From: Cupriavidus sp. D39
GTDB lineage: Bacteria > Pseudomonadota > Gammaproteobacteria > Burkholderiales > Burkholderiaceae
Direction of reading: 5' to 3'
Assembly (NCBI RefSeq): GCF_026627925.1
Contig: NZ_JAPNLE010000009.1
Span: 682,001-746,000, forward strand
Length of the DNA: 64,000 nucleotides
Shown in pieces: positions 27,979 to 37,119 of this stretch; within the stretch, counting starts at the first letter, position 1; the number at the start of each line of letters is the position of its first letter. The notes under the pieces are model-generated. The model was given only the letters and a program-made list of their open reading frames with translations. It was not told the DNA's origin and did no database searches. A program made the translations under genes and the position numbers.

Positions 27979-28700
27979 ATGAAATTACGGTTCTTGTCGA
28001 TGATAGCTTGCCTCTGTGTTGCGTTGCTATCCGGGTGTGTGACACTCCCAAAAACAGAGCTGGATGTCAGCAATCGTCAAAAGGTGCATTCCGTCGCTCT
28101 CTTGCAGGTAACTGAGCCGAAGACCAAACAGGTTGTCAATTTTGGAGGTGCTGCTGGGGCCTTTGGACTGATCGGCGGTATCGCTCAGGCGGTCGTCAAT
28201 TCAAATCATACGAACACGTACACGCAGCGAGTGGCCGACGGGCAAATCCTATTTGCTCCAATCGTCTCCGACGGAATCAAACGACGGTTGTCGTCAGCTG
28301 GATATCAAGTTATCGAGCTAAATGACCAGAAGGTAGCGGTCGGGCCGGATGGAAAGTCTGACGACTATTCGGCTATTCATACGGAAGCAGATAGTATCTT
28401 GAGCGTGTGGTTCACTTCATTTGGTTACGTGTCGCCCCCACAATCAACTGATTTTTTCCTTGGGTGGTTGCCCGTGCTCGCCTCATGGATGCAAAAACAA
28501 AGGAGGACATGTACTTCAAGACATTCGCTTGCGGTTGGGATATCAAGGCTAACAGCGTCCATATCGCAAGCGACGAGACCTACCGCTATGGCAGTTTTGA
28601 CACGCTGATCGAAAAATTCGACCAGTCTGTAGCGGGCATCAAGGCGTGCGAAGAATCTATTGTGGTGATGATTGGAAAGGATCTAGCGCAATCGCAATAG
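27979..28700 (+). pseudogene. Lipoprotein, DUF4410-like exported protein, frameshifted
   Basis: Type II signal peptide MKLRFLSMIACLCVALLSGC with lipobox LLSGC, then LDVSNRQKVHSVALLQVTEP, VNFGGAAGAFGLIGGIAQAV, SDGIKRRLSSAGYQVI. At 28452-28464 (T6 then GGG) the frame changes to VARARLMDAKTKEDMYFKTF through QSVAGIKACEESIVVMIGKD to the TAG at 28698-28700. One extra G yields a single protein of about 240 residues, an outer-membrane-anchored product of unknown role. A TnpB-type element end lies immediately downstream. Confidence 0.7.
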
Positions 28701-28722
28701 ACAGCGTTAGTGCGACCTTGAC

Positions 28723-28774
28723 ATCCTCCCTCCCTCAGCCTTCGGCTGCCGCGCGTTGCGCGGAAAGGGAGGAT
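28723..28774 (-). repeat. IS200/IS605-type right-end hairpin (candidate reRNA 3' structure)
   Basis: ATCCTCCCT (28723-28731) pairs with AGGGAGGAT (28766-28774), enclosing two perfect hairpins, CAGCC-TTC-GGCTG and CCGCGC-GTT-GCGCGG. This branched structure overlaps the 3' end of the TnpB remnant, as in the guide-RNA-bearing right ends of IS605-family elements. The bases just outside would be the guide position and lie in the 3' flank of the lipoprotein gene. Confidence 0.55.
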
Positions 28775-28934
28775 TCCTGCGGCGCTCAGGCACGGCGTCG
28801 AGCCATAGCCTGAGTCGCTTCGGTGGGTTCCTGCTGCTGGCGGCATTGTTGCACCGCTCACTTCACAGGCAAACCGGGCGTGTCCCGCCCTTAAAACATT
28901 GATCGCGCCGACCACATCGGCATGCTCCTCGAAG
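28735..28934 (-). pseudogene. tnpB: TnpB (IS200/IS605 family) C-terminal fragment
   Basis: FEEHADVVGAINVLRAGHAR, FACEVSGA, AAGTHRSDSGYGSTPCLSA, AGILPF is the typical C-terminal tail of TnpB RNA-guided nucleases; HADVVGAINV carries the last RuvC aspartate. Everything upstream is missing: at 28934/28937 it is cut by the terminus of an IS1071-like Tn3 element. Confidence 0.65.
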
Positions 28935-28936
28935 CT

Positions 28937-29410
28937 GGGGTAGCTTTGATTTCAGTGCAATTTGCGACGGTTCGCAAGCCCAGCATCAGCGCGGACAGGT
29001 ACTCGTAAGCTATTGATTAATAGAGGATTTCTGTTTGGCCATCGATCAACCGCAAACGGCGTCATTGCGAGTTCGATTTCAGCCCGCAGCGCTTGTTTTG
29101 GGTGCAGTTTGTGACGGCAGTAGTTGTCCGACGTAGCGCTCAACTGGGAAGCGGAAGACGCCCCGAAGATTGATGCCCTCTAGCCGTGTTGGGGCGATTC
29201 GCCCGAACGACTCGGGTGCCACGGGCTGCCGTCGTTTCACTTGCCGATCGAGCACTGTCTGCATCTGACCGGTATTCCACGCCATCACGATGTTAGCCAG
29301 CAAGCTTAGCGCGTCGGCGACGGCCTGCATCTCGTCGGCGCGCCTAGCCTGCGTGGGGGCGACTCGGCCTGTATAGATCGCCCGCTTTAGCGAGTTGACC
29401 GCCTCGCCGC
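28937..29410 (-). pseudogene. Tn3-family (IS1071-like) terminus and transposase C-terminal fragment, copy 1
   Basis: The terminus GGGGTAGCTTTGATTTCAG begins at 28937 and resembles the IS1071 end (shared TTTCAGTGCAAT core). Reading in, the reverse strand gives the last residues of a Tn3 transposase: NRGEAVNSLKRAIYTGRVAP, MQAVADALSLLANIVMAWNT, GRIAPTRLEGINLRGVFRFP. The gene is cut at 29410 by the miniature element at 29417. 28937-29284 is repeated at 48226-48573. Confidence 0.75.
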
Positions 29411-29416
29411 GATTAA

Positions 29417-29588
29417 GGGGTGATCGTACCTTTCGTGCGAAAAGTGGCGGTGATCAACCGGAGAGCCGCCTGCAGCAAGGGTCTGCCCGTTCCCGCATGT
29501 CACACGATCAGAGATATTGCAACCCCTTGATTCGCAATAGCTTTTGGGGCTGGACCGCCAGATTTCACACGAAAGGGACGATCACCCC
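29417..29588. repeat. 172-bp miniature inverted-repeat element (copy A), Tn3-derived type
   Basis: 35-bp arms at 29417-29451 and 29554-29588 are inverted copies starting GGGGTGATCGT and ending in TGGCGGT. There is no coding capacity. The 102-bp core resembles that of the element at 48671 when reversed (shared GCGGCTCTCC and GGGAAC blocks). Length and GGGG-starting arms suit Tn3-derived inverted-repeat miniature elements (TIMEs). No target duplication is visible; it sits between two truncated genes. Confidence 0.65.
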
Positions 29589-29723
29589 AGGTTGCCTTCC
29601 GCGGGTTCGAACGCGCAGATCTGCGAGATGTCGTAGACGTAGCCAAGCAGCGCCTGGCAGCGGCCACAGGTGACGTTCTCAAAAAACCAGGTTGGAGCAA
29701 CTGCCGCAGTGAAAGGTCTTCAT
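29589..29723 (-). pseudogene. Zinc-ribbon metallopeptidase-like gene, N-terminal fragment
   Basis: From ATG 29723: MKTFHCGSCSNLVF, then after a shift at the A6 run 29681-29686, ENVTCGRCQALLGYV and CAFEPAEGNL. The paired Cys-X2-Cys motifs are the zinc ribbon that opens a family of putative zinc-binding peptidases. The frame ends at the miniature element, so the catalytic domain is gone. Confidence 0.6.
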
Positions 29724-29780
29724 GGATTCTTTTACCTGGCGAAGAATATTTACACGCCCCATCCGCTGCAAGTGCCGCCG

Positions 29781-29957
29781 CTAGCGCTCCAGCACCTGCT
29801 CGCGGGAGGTGCTCGCCAGATCCGCGGGCTGCTCGCTTTGCGGGTCGCGCTCGCCCGGCTGCGTGGTTTTGCGGCCTTCTCCCGGCTGCTCGATATGGCC
29901 GCGGGCACAGGGCTTGGCCTGTGGCTTCGAATCGGGCCTGCCATTCTCGTTTGTCAT
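29781..29957 (-). CDS. 58-residue disordered hypothetical protein
   Basis: ATG 29957 with a CAGGAG box seven bases upstream; stop TAG at 29781-29783. The product is rich in Gln, Pro, Glu, Arg and Lys (MTNENGRPDSKPQAK, EQPGEGRKTTQPGERDPQSE, ASTSREQVLER), hence strongly hydrophilic and probably unfolded, like small stress or histone-like tail proteins of this bacterial group. The clear ribosome site supports translation. Function unknown. Confidence 0.5.
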   Translation of the reverse strand: MTNENGRPDSKPQAKPCARGHIEQPGEGRKTTQPGERDPQSEQPADLASTSREQVLER

Positions 29958-30571
29958 CGTCGAGCTCCTGTGTGGTGACGGTTACTGAACCGTTTGAGCC
30001 ATGCTCCAACCCGCAAAATATGTGCCTGGCGCAGGGCACTTGCAAACCGGCACCGATGAATGGTTGGCGCACCCGGTCAGCTCGTGACATTGGCCATCAC
30101 GGGTGTCTACCTGACCCTTCGGGTGCATCTCGCGGGGCGTAGCTGGAGGATTCTGCGGTGATGAGTGTCCCGACGCGGCGCCTGTCTTGCTCCCGGGAGT
30201 CGAAGGGGCTCCGTCGAGAGCCGTCGCCTCCTCAGTGTCGGCCTACCATTGCAGCGAGAGCTTGCGGACGTGAGCGGGCGTGCCGAGCGTCGCCGCCGAC
30301 CGACACGCCGCCGGAGGCTCGGGTGACGGCGGCGCACACAGACCGGTCGGGTTGCCCGGCTCACGCGCCGTTCTGATGCGCTGCCACATGCGCTCGACGA
30401 CCAGGTTAGTCCAAACCTGAACCATTCTGACACCCTCGATTTTTTCAACTATATTCAAGCATGCGGTCCGATGGCTGAAGCCGGAACGTTAGATGCCGAC
30501 GTTGCATGCCCCGCGCCATGTCGCGTGGATTTTGTACGACGAACTAGGCTCCCGCACGTAAAGGAATTACG
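29958..30571. other. About 610 bp without a supported gene
   Basis: Several GC-rich frames overlap on both strands (for example 30243-30458 reverse, TTG start), with no family signature. The region ends in the control region of the exported protein at 30572. Confidence 0.3.
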
Positions 30572-31057
30572 ATGAATCGCCGCAGTATCCTAATTTCTGC
30601 CGCAACAACGGTCGCCGGCCCGCTTCTGCACGCTGCGGACGCAAGCGCACAAACGTCCTCCGATATCGAAGCAATCAAGGCCGCTAACCAGGCTTTCTAT
30701 ACCGCCCTATCCGCCAGGGACGTTAAGGCAATGGTGGCCCTGTGGGCTAACAAGCCCTATGTTGTCAATATCGGGCCGCGAAGCAAAACTATAGCCGTCG
30801 GATATGCAGATGCCGTATCCAGGTATTGGCCAGCCGCATTCGACTCTTTCTCCGAAATGGCTGTGTCGCCGGCGTCGATCGATCAAATCCAAACGGACGG
30901 AAAATTGGCTTGGGTTATTGGCACTGAGAGAGCTGTGCTCCAACCCAGCGGCGGCGGAGAGGCTCTGAAATTCGATACGTTCTTTACGAATATCTTTGAA
31001 AAAGACGGTAAAAGGTGGCTATTGATTTCTCATCATGCACAGGTCATCCCGAAATAA
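30572..31057 (+). CDS. Exported SnoaL/DUF4440-like (NTF2-fold) protein
   Basis: 161 residues. MNRRSILISAATTVAGPLLHA-ADASA is a signal peptide with twin arginines (possible Tat), then an NTF2-like fold: IEAIKAANQAFYTALSARDV, MVALWANKPYVVNIGPRSKT, GTERAVLQPSGGGEALKFDT, DGKRWLLISHHAQVIP. Members act as enzymes or ligand-binding domains; no catalytic set is defined here. A strong AAGGA box precedes the ATG. Monocistronic in appearance. Confidence 0.8.
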   Translation: MNRRSILISAATTVAGPLLHAADASAQTSSDIEAIKAANQAFYTALSARDVKAMVALWANKPYVVNIGPRSKTIAVGYADAVSRYWPAAFDSFSEMAVSPASIDQIQTDGKLAWVIGTERAVLQPSGGGEALKFDTFFTNIFEKDGKRWLLISHHAQVIPK

Positions 31058-31365
31058 CAGGCTGCCGTTGTCCACTTTGTGCAATTTCGATCGTCCTCTT
31101 GGGGTCGATAAGGAAACATTCAGCCCTTGGCGGAGGAATGCCCGCCACTCGGCCAAAACGGACATCGGGTTGAGGTAGTAGTCCGGCCTTGCAGCTAGTT
31201 CTTCCATCTGGAAGGTGGAACAGCTACAAGATCTACTTACGAAGGCACCTGATCCAGTGCAAGCGAACTCATCCATAGCTCAACGTGGTCGGCGCACCGT
31301 CGTGCCATTCTGTGCAACGCAACGCATGAGCGTTACCCTCTTCCTCGCCATGCCGAAGAAGAGGC
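31058..31365. other. Region without a recognised gene
   Basis: No intact frame with family similarity is visible between the NTF2-like gene and the Bug remnant. Confidence 0.3.
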
Positions 31366-31735
31366 GTCGCATTGAATGTTGCCAATCCGCTCATTGATGC
31401 CGGCCGGCTGAAACCGCTAGCGATCAGCAGTGCGGCGGCACGGTTGCCTCAGTACCGCGCAGTTCCCGCCTTTTCCCAAGTCGGTATCACCATTGTCGAG
31501 CGGTGCGTTCTGGTACGGCGGCGTATCCGCCCCTCGGGGTACTCCACAGCAAGTCCTGGAGCGGCTGCGAGTGGAACTGCAGACTGTCCTGCAGAATCCT
31601 GAAGTTCAGAATACCCTCGCCGAACAAGCTATTGTTGTCGGGCATGGTCGCGCCGAGGATTTCCGCCAGCGCGTACGTGCCGAGATCGCACAGTATCGGC
31701 AACTGGCAAAAGACGCGCGAATTAAGCTGGATTAG
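31366..31735 (+). pseudogene. Bug-family receptor, C-terminal remnant
   Basis: GRLKPLAISSAAARLPQYRAV then VGITIV in one frame, and SGAFWYGGVSAPRGTPQQVL then VELQTVLQNPEVQNTL and AEIAQYRQLAKDARIKLD in the next, form the last 110 residues of a Bug periplasmic receptor. A one-base shift near 31490 separates them and the N-terminal two thirds are missing. It ends 31 bp before the convergent P450 gene. Confidence 0.75.
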
Positions 31736-31766
31736 GCTCCCCGTATCTGGTCCACTCTGGACCGTT

Positions 31767-33122
31767 TTAGCTCACGCCCTTGGTGTGCTTCAAGGACCGG
31801 CAGCGTACCTGCAAGCTAGCGAGTCCCCGATAGACGGGGTTCCCGGTCCAGTGCGGCGTGGCATCCAGGAGCTCCAGCCCGGGCCAGCGGGCTGACAGCG
31901 CCCGAAACGCAATCTCCGCCTCCATCAATGTCAGCGCGGCGCCAATGCAAAAATGCGGGCCATGTCCGAACGACAAGTGAGAGCCCTCCCGCCGGGTGAT
32001 ATCCAGGCTGTCCGGGTTGCTGTAGCGAGCCGGATCGCGATTGGCAGCGCCGATCAGAGGGACCACTAACTCTCCGCGCCGCAGCCGGCGCCCATGCAGG
32101 ACCACGTCCGTGGTGACCCGCCGCCCTGTGTATTGGACCGGACTCTCATAGCGCAACAGCTCGCGCAAGGCGTTCGGCAGCAGCTCGGGAGCCCGCTGCA
32201 GGTGCCGCCATTGATCCGGATGGCTCAGCAAGGCGTGCAGTCCATTGCCGAGCAGATTGCGCGTCGTCTCATGTCCCGCGAACAGTAGCATGGCGCATTG
32301 CGCCAATAGTTCGGCCCCGGACTCCACCTCGCCGCTGGCCTCGGCTCGCAGCAGGTGTCCGATCAAATCGTCGCCCGCCGCGTCCGCCACCGTTGCCCCT
32401 TGCTCCCGGCGCCGCGCGAGTATTGCCTCGAAGGCGGCACACATCTTGAGCAGGCTGACCTGCGCTCGTCGTTTTAGCCCCTGATCAGGATCCGGTGCGC
32501 CGATGAAGGCGGCCAGATCCTCGGACCAGGCCAAGAATTCCGGCTGGTCGGCCGCGTCCATGCCGAGCAGCCGCGCAATCACCATTGCCGGGAGCGGCCT
32601 GGCAATCCTCTCCATGAAATCAAACTGCCCCGTCTCGTCAATGCCATTCATCAACCCGGCCACCATATGCTCGATCGCGCCTGCGCTGGCGCGTAGGGCT
32701 GACGGCCGGAAGCCGGCATTGAGCGCCTGCCTCAGCCGCGTGTGATCCGGTGCGTCGAGAAATAGCATCGCCCGGCTGAACAGGCGCTGGAAGGGACAGA
32801 GCGCCTGCCGCGATTCCTCGCTGCCACGCATCACCCAGCCACCCGTGCGCCGCGCTGAGTAGAGGGGATCGCGCAGCACGGCCTCGACGTCTTCGTGCCT
32901 GGTCAGCAACCAGGCACCGCCGAAGAACTCCTCGCTCCAATGGATAGGGCCAGCCTCACGCAGTTCGCGGTAGAGAGGATAGGGATCGTGCAGGAATGTG
33001 GCGTTAACGAATGGGCGACAGGACGCTGGCTTCTCGATCACCGCTTCCATTTGCGCCACAGCCTCCGTTTGGGCGCGCATTCCGAGCCTGGCGAATGTGG
33101 CAAAACGGGCTGGTGCGCTCAT
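31767..33122 (-). CDS. Cytochrome P450 coupled to bioF (BioI-like candidate)
   Basis: 451 residues. Oxygen-binding I helix [13 protein letters not shown] (about 280-292), ExxR as ELLR (about 321), and heme loop [10 protein letters not shown] with the Cys ligand near 392. Soluble bacterial class. Its ATG at 33122 overlaps the TGA of bioF (ATGA), so the two are translated together. In Bacillus, BioI, a P450, cleaves acyl-ACP to make pimeloyl groups for BioF; coupling here suggests a similar precursor role or tailoring of a BioF-like product. No ferredoxin gene is nearby. Confidence 0.9.
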   Translation of the reverse strand: MSAPARFATFARLGMRAQTEAVAQMEAVIEKPASCRPFVNATFLHDPYPLYRELREAGPIHWSEEFFGGAWLLTRHEDVEAVLRDPLYSARRTGGWVMRGSEESRQALCPFQRLFSRAMLFLDAPDHTRLRQALNAGFRPSALRASAGAIEHMVAGLMNGIDETGQFDFMERIARPLPAMVIARLLGMDAADQPEFLAWSEDLAAFIGAPDPDQGLKRRAQVSLLKMCAAFEAILARRREQGATVADAAGDDLIGHLLRAEASGEVESGAELLAQCAMLLFAGHETTRNLLGNGLHALLSHPDQWRHLQRAPELLPNALRELLRYESPVQYTGRRVTTDVVLHGRRLRRGELVVPLIGAANRDPARYSNPDSLDITRREGSHLSFGHGPHFCIGAALTLMEAEIAFRALSARWPGLELLDATPHWTGNPVYRGLASLQVRCRSLKHTKGVS

Positions 33123-34342
33123 GCAGCCTCCCGCTGCGCCACGACGCCAGACAGGCAGTCCAGCAAGCGCGCGATGTCGCCCGCCGTGTGCGCTGCCGAG
33201 AGCGCAATACGCAAGCGCGCCGTGCCTTCGGGTACCGTTGGCGGCCGGATGGCAGTGACACGGATGCCGTCAGCTTCCAGCGCGGCGGAGAGGGCCATGG
33301 CAGCGGCATTGCCTCCTACGATCAGTGGCTGGATAGGCGTATCGCTATCGACCAGCCGCCAGCCGGCCTCAGCCTGGCTGGCCTGTAATGTTTCCAGGCC
33401 TGCACGCAGTTGTCCGATAAGTTGCGCCACATGGGCGCGGCGCCGGCGCCCCTCCTCGCCCGCGATCAGCGCCAGGCTGGCCAGCAGCGCATGCGCTGCT
33501 GCCGGCGGCGCGGCGGTAGTGTAGATATAGGGCCGCGCCACGTTGACCAGATGCTCCACGATGGTTGCGTGCGCCGCCACGAAGGCGCCCGCTACGCCGG
33601 CAGCCTTGCCCATCGTGCCGATGTAGATGAAGCGTTCGGAGGCCAGTCCCAGATGCTCCAGCACGCCGCGACCGCTCTCCCCCAGCACGCCAAAGCCGTG
33701 GGCGTCGTCGACCACGATCCAGGCATCGTGGCATTCGGCTAATGCCAGCAATTCGACCAACGGCGCAATGTCGCCATCCATGCTGAATACGCTGTCGGTT
33801 ACGATCAGCTTGAGGGGGCTGGCGCTACCGGCCAGCAGTCTCGCCAGTGCAGTGGTGTCGCCGTGCGGGTAGCGTTTGACATGGGCGCGTGCCAGAAGCG
33901 CCCCGTCGATCAGCGAGGCATGGTTGAGCTTGTCGCAGAACAGGGTCGCGCCGGCCGTGCCCAACGCGCTCAGCACCGCCATGTTTGCCATGTAGCCGCT
34001 ACAGAAGTAGAGCGCCTGCGCCTCGGGGATATGTGAATCCAGCCACCGCGCCAGCTCGTTCTCCAGATGGTCGTGGGCCAGCGAGTGCCCATTAATCACG
34101 TGGGACGCACCGCTGCCCGCGCCATAGCGGTAAGCGCCCTCGGCAAAGGCGGAGATAACCATGGGATGGTTGGCCAGCCCAAGGTAGTCGTTGCTGCAAA
34201 AACTCAACAGCGCGCGCGGCTCGCCGCATTCATTGCTGACCGCCTGATGTGGCGCGCAGGCTGTGTGTGTGACGCACCGCCTGCGCGTCATGGTGCGCTC
34301 GGCGCGTTCGGCGGCAGCCTGGGTGAGTCGGTCAAGCAGCAT
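33119..34342 (-). CDS. bioF: 8-amino-7-oxononanoate synthase (alpha-oxoamine synthase family)
   Basis: 407 residues. [13 protein letters not shown] at the substrate end, [29 protein letters not shown] (PLP-stacking/Asp region) and the Schiff-base lysine in [13 protein letters not shown]. BioF condenses a pimeloyl thioester with alanine in biotin synthesis. It is first in a two-gene unit with the P450, and no bioA, bioD, bioB or bioC is in the window. A paralogous role making another alpha-oxoamine is possible. Confidence 0.87.
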   Translation of the reverse strand: MLLDRLTQAAAERAERTMTRRRCVTHTACAPHQAVSNECGEPRALLSFCSNDYLGLANHPMVISAFAEGAYRYGAGSGASHVINGHSLAHDHLENELARWLDSHIPEAQALYFCSGYMANMAVLSALGTAGATLFCDKLNHASLIDGALLARAHVKRYPHGDTTALARLLAGSASPLKLIVTDSVFSMDGDIAPLVELLALAECHDAWIVVDDAHGFGVLGESGRGVLEHLGLASERFIYIGTMGKAAGVAGAFVAAHATIVEHLVNVARPYIYTTAAPPAAAHALLASLALIAGEEGRRRRAHVAQLIGQLRAGLETLQASQAEAGWRLVDSDTPIQPLIVGGNAAAMALSAALEADGIRVTAIRPPTVPEGTARLRIALSAAHTAGDIARLLDCLSGVVAQREAA

Positions 34343-34639
34343 GGCAGCATTGGCGGACGATTGGGGAAATGCATCTTAGATGCGTATCCGCGCTCATGGC
34401 AAACTGGGCTGCCGGCGCATTTTGCGAGCGTGTTGCACGAAGAAAGTAGAGAAATTGCGTAAAGTGCCGCCCTTTGTGCTGAATGACACCCATCAGCGTG
34501 TGCACTCTAGAAACGGTACTGCCCTCGCGTGCTCCAAAACACGGGAAATCGTATCCAATGCCGCCGGAGGCACCCCTCTTTTCTTAACGTGTATCCGAAA
34601 CGCGCATAGCGCCGTCTCGCGAGGCGAATAAGGTTCAAG
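34343..34639. other. Upstream region of bioF
   Basis: No gene seen; presumably contains the bioF promoter. No box could be assigned with confidence. Confidence 0.3.
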
Positions 34640-35290
34640 CGAAGAGCGCGGTACCGCTACTGACGCGCGCGCTGGCGGCGCTGTGGCGCCAGCAGCGGAC
34701 CCTTTGCGTGGAATTCGTGGGGGACACCAGCGCCCGCCTGCTCGACCTGGCGGACGAGGGTCGCATCGATGTGGCGATGTCGCGGCAGCGTAAGCCGGCG
34801 GCCGGACGTGGTGGCGCCTAGATGCCGGCATTGGCGAGTTCGCGCTCCAGCGCCAGGCGCATCCTCGGCGCCGGCCACGGCCGCGGTGCGTTCCTGATTG
34901 ATCTCGCGCAGCGCGCGGTGCTAGGTGGCGCTGGCCCGCTCCTGCGCCATCGCGACCTACTCGCGGGTGCGTTCCAGGTCCGTCGAGAATTGGGTACGCA
35001 ACTCACCAAGCTGCCGTTCGAGCGCCTCGACCTGCCATATTCGCCCCTCGTGACGCGCCTGCGCGCCCGCTAGGGCCTGGCGCTCGGCCTCAAATTCGTC
35101 TTGCCGCGCCGCGCCGCGCGTGCTCGCTGGGCGGCGTCGGGCTCGGCCTGTACGGCGGCTTTCTCCTGCTCGGCCACCACCACCCCGGCCCGCGCCTGGT
35201 CGCGCTGCGCTTCCGCCTCGCTCGCCTGGAACCGCGCCTCGGCCCGCAAGGCGGCCAGCTCACTGCTAGGAGACCGCTCCACCCCGTCTG
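34640..35290 (-). pseudogene. KfrA-like coiled-coil gene, degenerate copy 2
   Basis: SSELAALRAEARFQASEAEA, VVVAEQEKAAVQAEPDAAQR, then in other frames QVEALERQLGELRTQFSTDL and REINQERTAAVAGAEDA. Long alanine/glutamate/arginine heptad patterns interrupted by shifts and stops. The segment overlaps in content with copy 1 (AALRxExxxQASEAEAQRDQA) and with copies at 38.3 and 48.9 kb. The N-terminal DNA-binding part is missing. Confidence 0.5.
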
Positions 35291-35325
35291 ATGGCAGCAA
35301 GCGCATGCCAAACTCTTCCCAGTGC

Positions 35326-35352
35326 TATACTTGTCCTAGTAGTTGAACAAGT
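35326..35352 (+). promoter_or_regulatory. Promoter -10 and operator of yefM-yoeB
   Basis: TATACT at 35326-35331 is a good -10. ACTTGT (35329-35334) and ACAAGT (35347-35352) are perfect inverted half-sites overlapping it, as expected for YefM autorepression. The antitoxin ATG follows 18 bases later. Confidence 0.5.
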
Positions 35353-35369
35353 TCTATGGGGGAAGTGCC

Positions 35370-35633
35370 ATGCGCACCGTTCATTTCTCCGATGCCCGCA
35401 ACAACCTGAAGGCGGTCATCGACCAAGCCATCGACGATCACGACGCCATTCTGATCACGCGCCGCGACGCGCCGAATGCCGTCATCATGTCTCAGGAACA
35501 GTATGACAGCTGGATGGAAACGATGTATCTGATGTCGAATCCGGCCAACGCGAAGCGACTGATGGAGTCGATCGCGCAACTGCGCCAGGGCGAGGCCGTG
35601 CCGCACGACCTGATCGACCCGGACGCTGAATGA
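35370..35633 (+). CDS. yefM: YefM-type antitoxin
   Basis: 87 residues: MRTVHFSDARNNLKAVIDQA (DNA-binding Phd/YefM fold), ITRRDAPNAVIMSQEQYDSW, then a C-terminal toxin-binding tail (MSNPANAKRLMESIAQLRQG). Neutralises YoeB and represses its own promoter. A GGGGAAG box lies before ATG 35370. Its TGA overlaps the yoeB ATG. Intact and well conserved amid degenerate sequence. Confidence 0.92.
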   Translation: MRTVHFSDARNNLKAVIDQAIDDHDAILITRRDAPNAVIMSQEQYDSWMETMYLMSNPANAKRLMESIAQLRQGEAVPHDLIDPDAE

Positions 35634-35899
35634 CCCGCAAAGTCCTATTTGCACCGAATGCCTGGAACGAATACGTCTGGTGGCAGACCCAAGACAAGAA
35701 GATCCTCAGACGCATCAATCAACTCATTGCCGAGTGCCAGCGCGACCCGTTCACGGGGATCGGCAAGCCGGAGCCCTTGAAGGGCAACCTGTCCGGTTTC
35801 TGGTCGCGCCGCATCGACGACGCGAACCGCCTGGTCTACGACGCCGATGACGACTTGTTGCGTATCGGCAGCTGCCGCTTTCACTACGGCGACAGGTAA
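35630..35899 (+). CDS. yoeB: YoeB-type ribosome-dependent mRNA interferase toxin
   Basis: 89 residues. KVLFAPNAWNEYVWWQTQDK, IGKPEPLKGNLSGFWSRRID, ANRLVYDADDDLLRI and C-terminal SCRFHYGDR. The catalytic Glu (KPEPLK), Arg (WSRRID) and His-Tyr (FHY) of the family are all present, so the toxin should be active. Coupled to yefM by ATGA overlap. Confidence 0.93.
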   Translation: MTRKVLFAPNAWNEYVWWQTQDKKILRRINQLIAECQRDPFTGIGKPEPLKGNLSGFWSRRIDDANRLVYDADDDLLRIGSCRFHYGDR

Positions 35900-36333
35900 C
35901 GCCGGCTCAGACCGGCTTCTGACACAATTCCTCGGCAGCCATGCCGGTGACACACGCGGAGGAGAAGGCGTGGCACTGCGCTAATTTGATTGAAATTTCA
36001 GCAAGGCGCTGCCCGGAAATGCGCATACAGCAGGCGCAGTGGCATCTTTGAGGGTTCTCTTGATTTCCGCGCAGTTTACCGGGGTAGACAACCCGAGCAT
36101 TCATGAGGACTTGAGGACTACGCTGGGCGGCTCCGAGCAGCCGTCGCATTTAGCCTAGCCAATCAATCAATTTCGCGGACCGTCTATTATGACGGATAGG
36201 ATCGACGGACTTGGGTTCTTGATATTCGGGGGCAATGTCGCCACCGGCTTCGAAGCCAGTGGCTTTGCGCACGGTGCTCCGGCGAAGTCGATGGCGACTT
36301 CGCGCCTAGTTTTTCAGCTCGACATTGGCAATG
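35900..36333. other. Gap containing a solitary Tn3-type terminus
   Basis: At about 36050-36080, GAGGGTTCTCTTGATTTC and CAGTTTACCGGGGTAGAC parallel the terminus at 49247 (GGGGTCCCTTTGATTTCAC, CAATTTACCGGGGTAG). This is a lone end of an IS1071-related element. No gene is seen. Confidence 0.4.
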
Positions 36334-36774
36334 CTAGTCGGTGGGAATTTTAAGTGTCCTCCACCCGCCGAATCTTCGCACGAACGCCTTGGATAGTCTT
36401 ACTTCCTCAGGCATACATTCAAGCTCTGAAAGCGAAAAATCGCCGTGATTGCGGACGCCGAGCTGGCCAGCGATGATGAGTACCGCTTTGGTACAGCCAT
36501 CTGCGCGAGCGCGCGTCAGTACGCTGCCGATAAGGTGAGTCGCGATTTGATGGTCGCGATACTCTTGGAGCACACCGATGGATCGGACGACAACCGTCTC
36601 TCCATATTGCTCAGAACAAGCGCAACCTACTACGCGCTCGCCCAACACAGCGATATGAAAGACGCGCAGTGCTTGGTCGACGACGTCGCTAGGCAATCCA
36701 CAACATTCGAGGACCTCTGCAATGGCGGCCCAATCAGTTTCTCCCGCTGCCCTGATCTGCACGCTTCTCATCAT
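36334..36774 (-). CDS. GNAT acetyltransferase, ArsN-like
   Basis: About 146 residues: IRAAGETDWAAIAEVLECCG, FHIAVLGERVVGCACSEQYG, VVVRSIGVLQEYRDHQIATH (acetyl-CoA loop; the usual R-G-x-G is changed to YRDHQIA) and LTRARADGCTKAVLI. Length and pattern match the small GNATs found with arsenic genes (ArsN2). ATG 36774 lies 9 bases after GAGGAG; an ATG at 36783 overlaps that box. No ars operon is in the window, so the substrate is a guess. Confidence 0.72.
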   Translation of the reverse strand: MMRSVQIRAAGETDWAAIAEVLECCGLPSDVVDQALRVFHIAVLGERVVGCACSEQYGETVVVRSIGVLQEYRDHQIATHLIGSVLTRARADGCTKAVLIIAGQLGVRNHGDFSLSELECMPEEVRLSKAFVRRFGGWRTLKIPTD

Positions 36775-36783
36775 TCCCGACAT

Positions 36784-37119
36784 CTCCTCGTGTCATATTG
36801 CGAGCTGAGGATGGAAAACACAAAAAAATGCGATTCTCCAAGACTGCGGGCTCCAGGCTGACACCTCCGCCAAGCTAATGGATAGCGGGAAAGCCCGGAT
36901 ATCCCGGGACGATGCACTGCCTTTCTATGGCCTTCCCGGCGTCGCATGCTTTTTGAAACTACCGCTCTCATTCAGTGGTCAGGACCGAGGAGACGTTGAA
37001 TTACCGCGCCAACTCGACAAGCGTGCCGTCGCCTGACCCGCCAGTATCGCCCTGTTTTCAAATGCCGGCGGCCACGGCTGCTAGGAGCGGCTCACTCTCC
37101 AGTCTCGTTTTGTGAGGCA
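36784..37119. other. Region without a supported gene
   Basis: Only short frames; none has a family signature. Confidence 0.3.

Noticed and set aside
33119..34342. Complete biotin operon
   Set aside because: Only bioF is present; no bioA, bioB, bioC or bioD is seen in the window.
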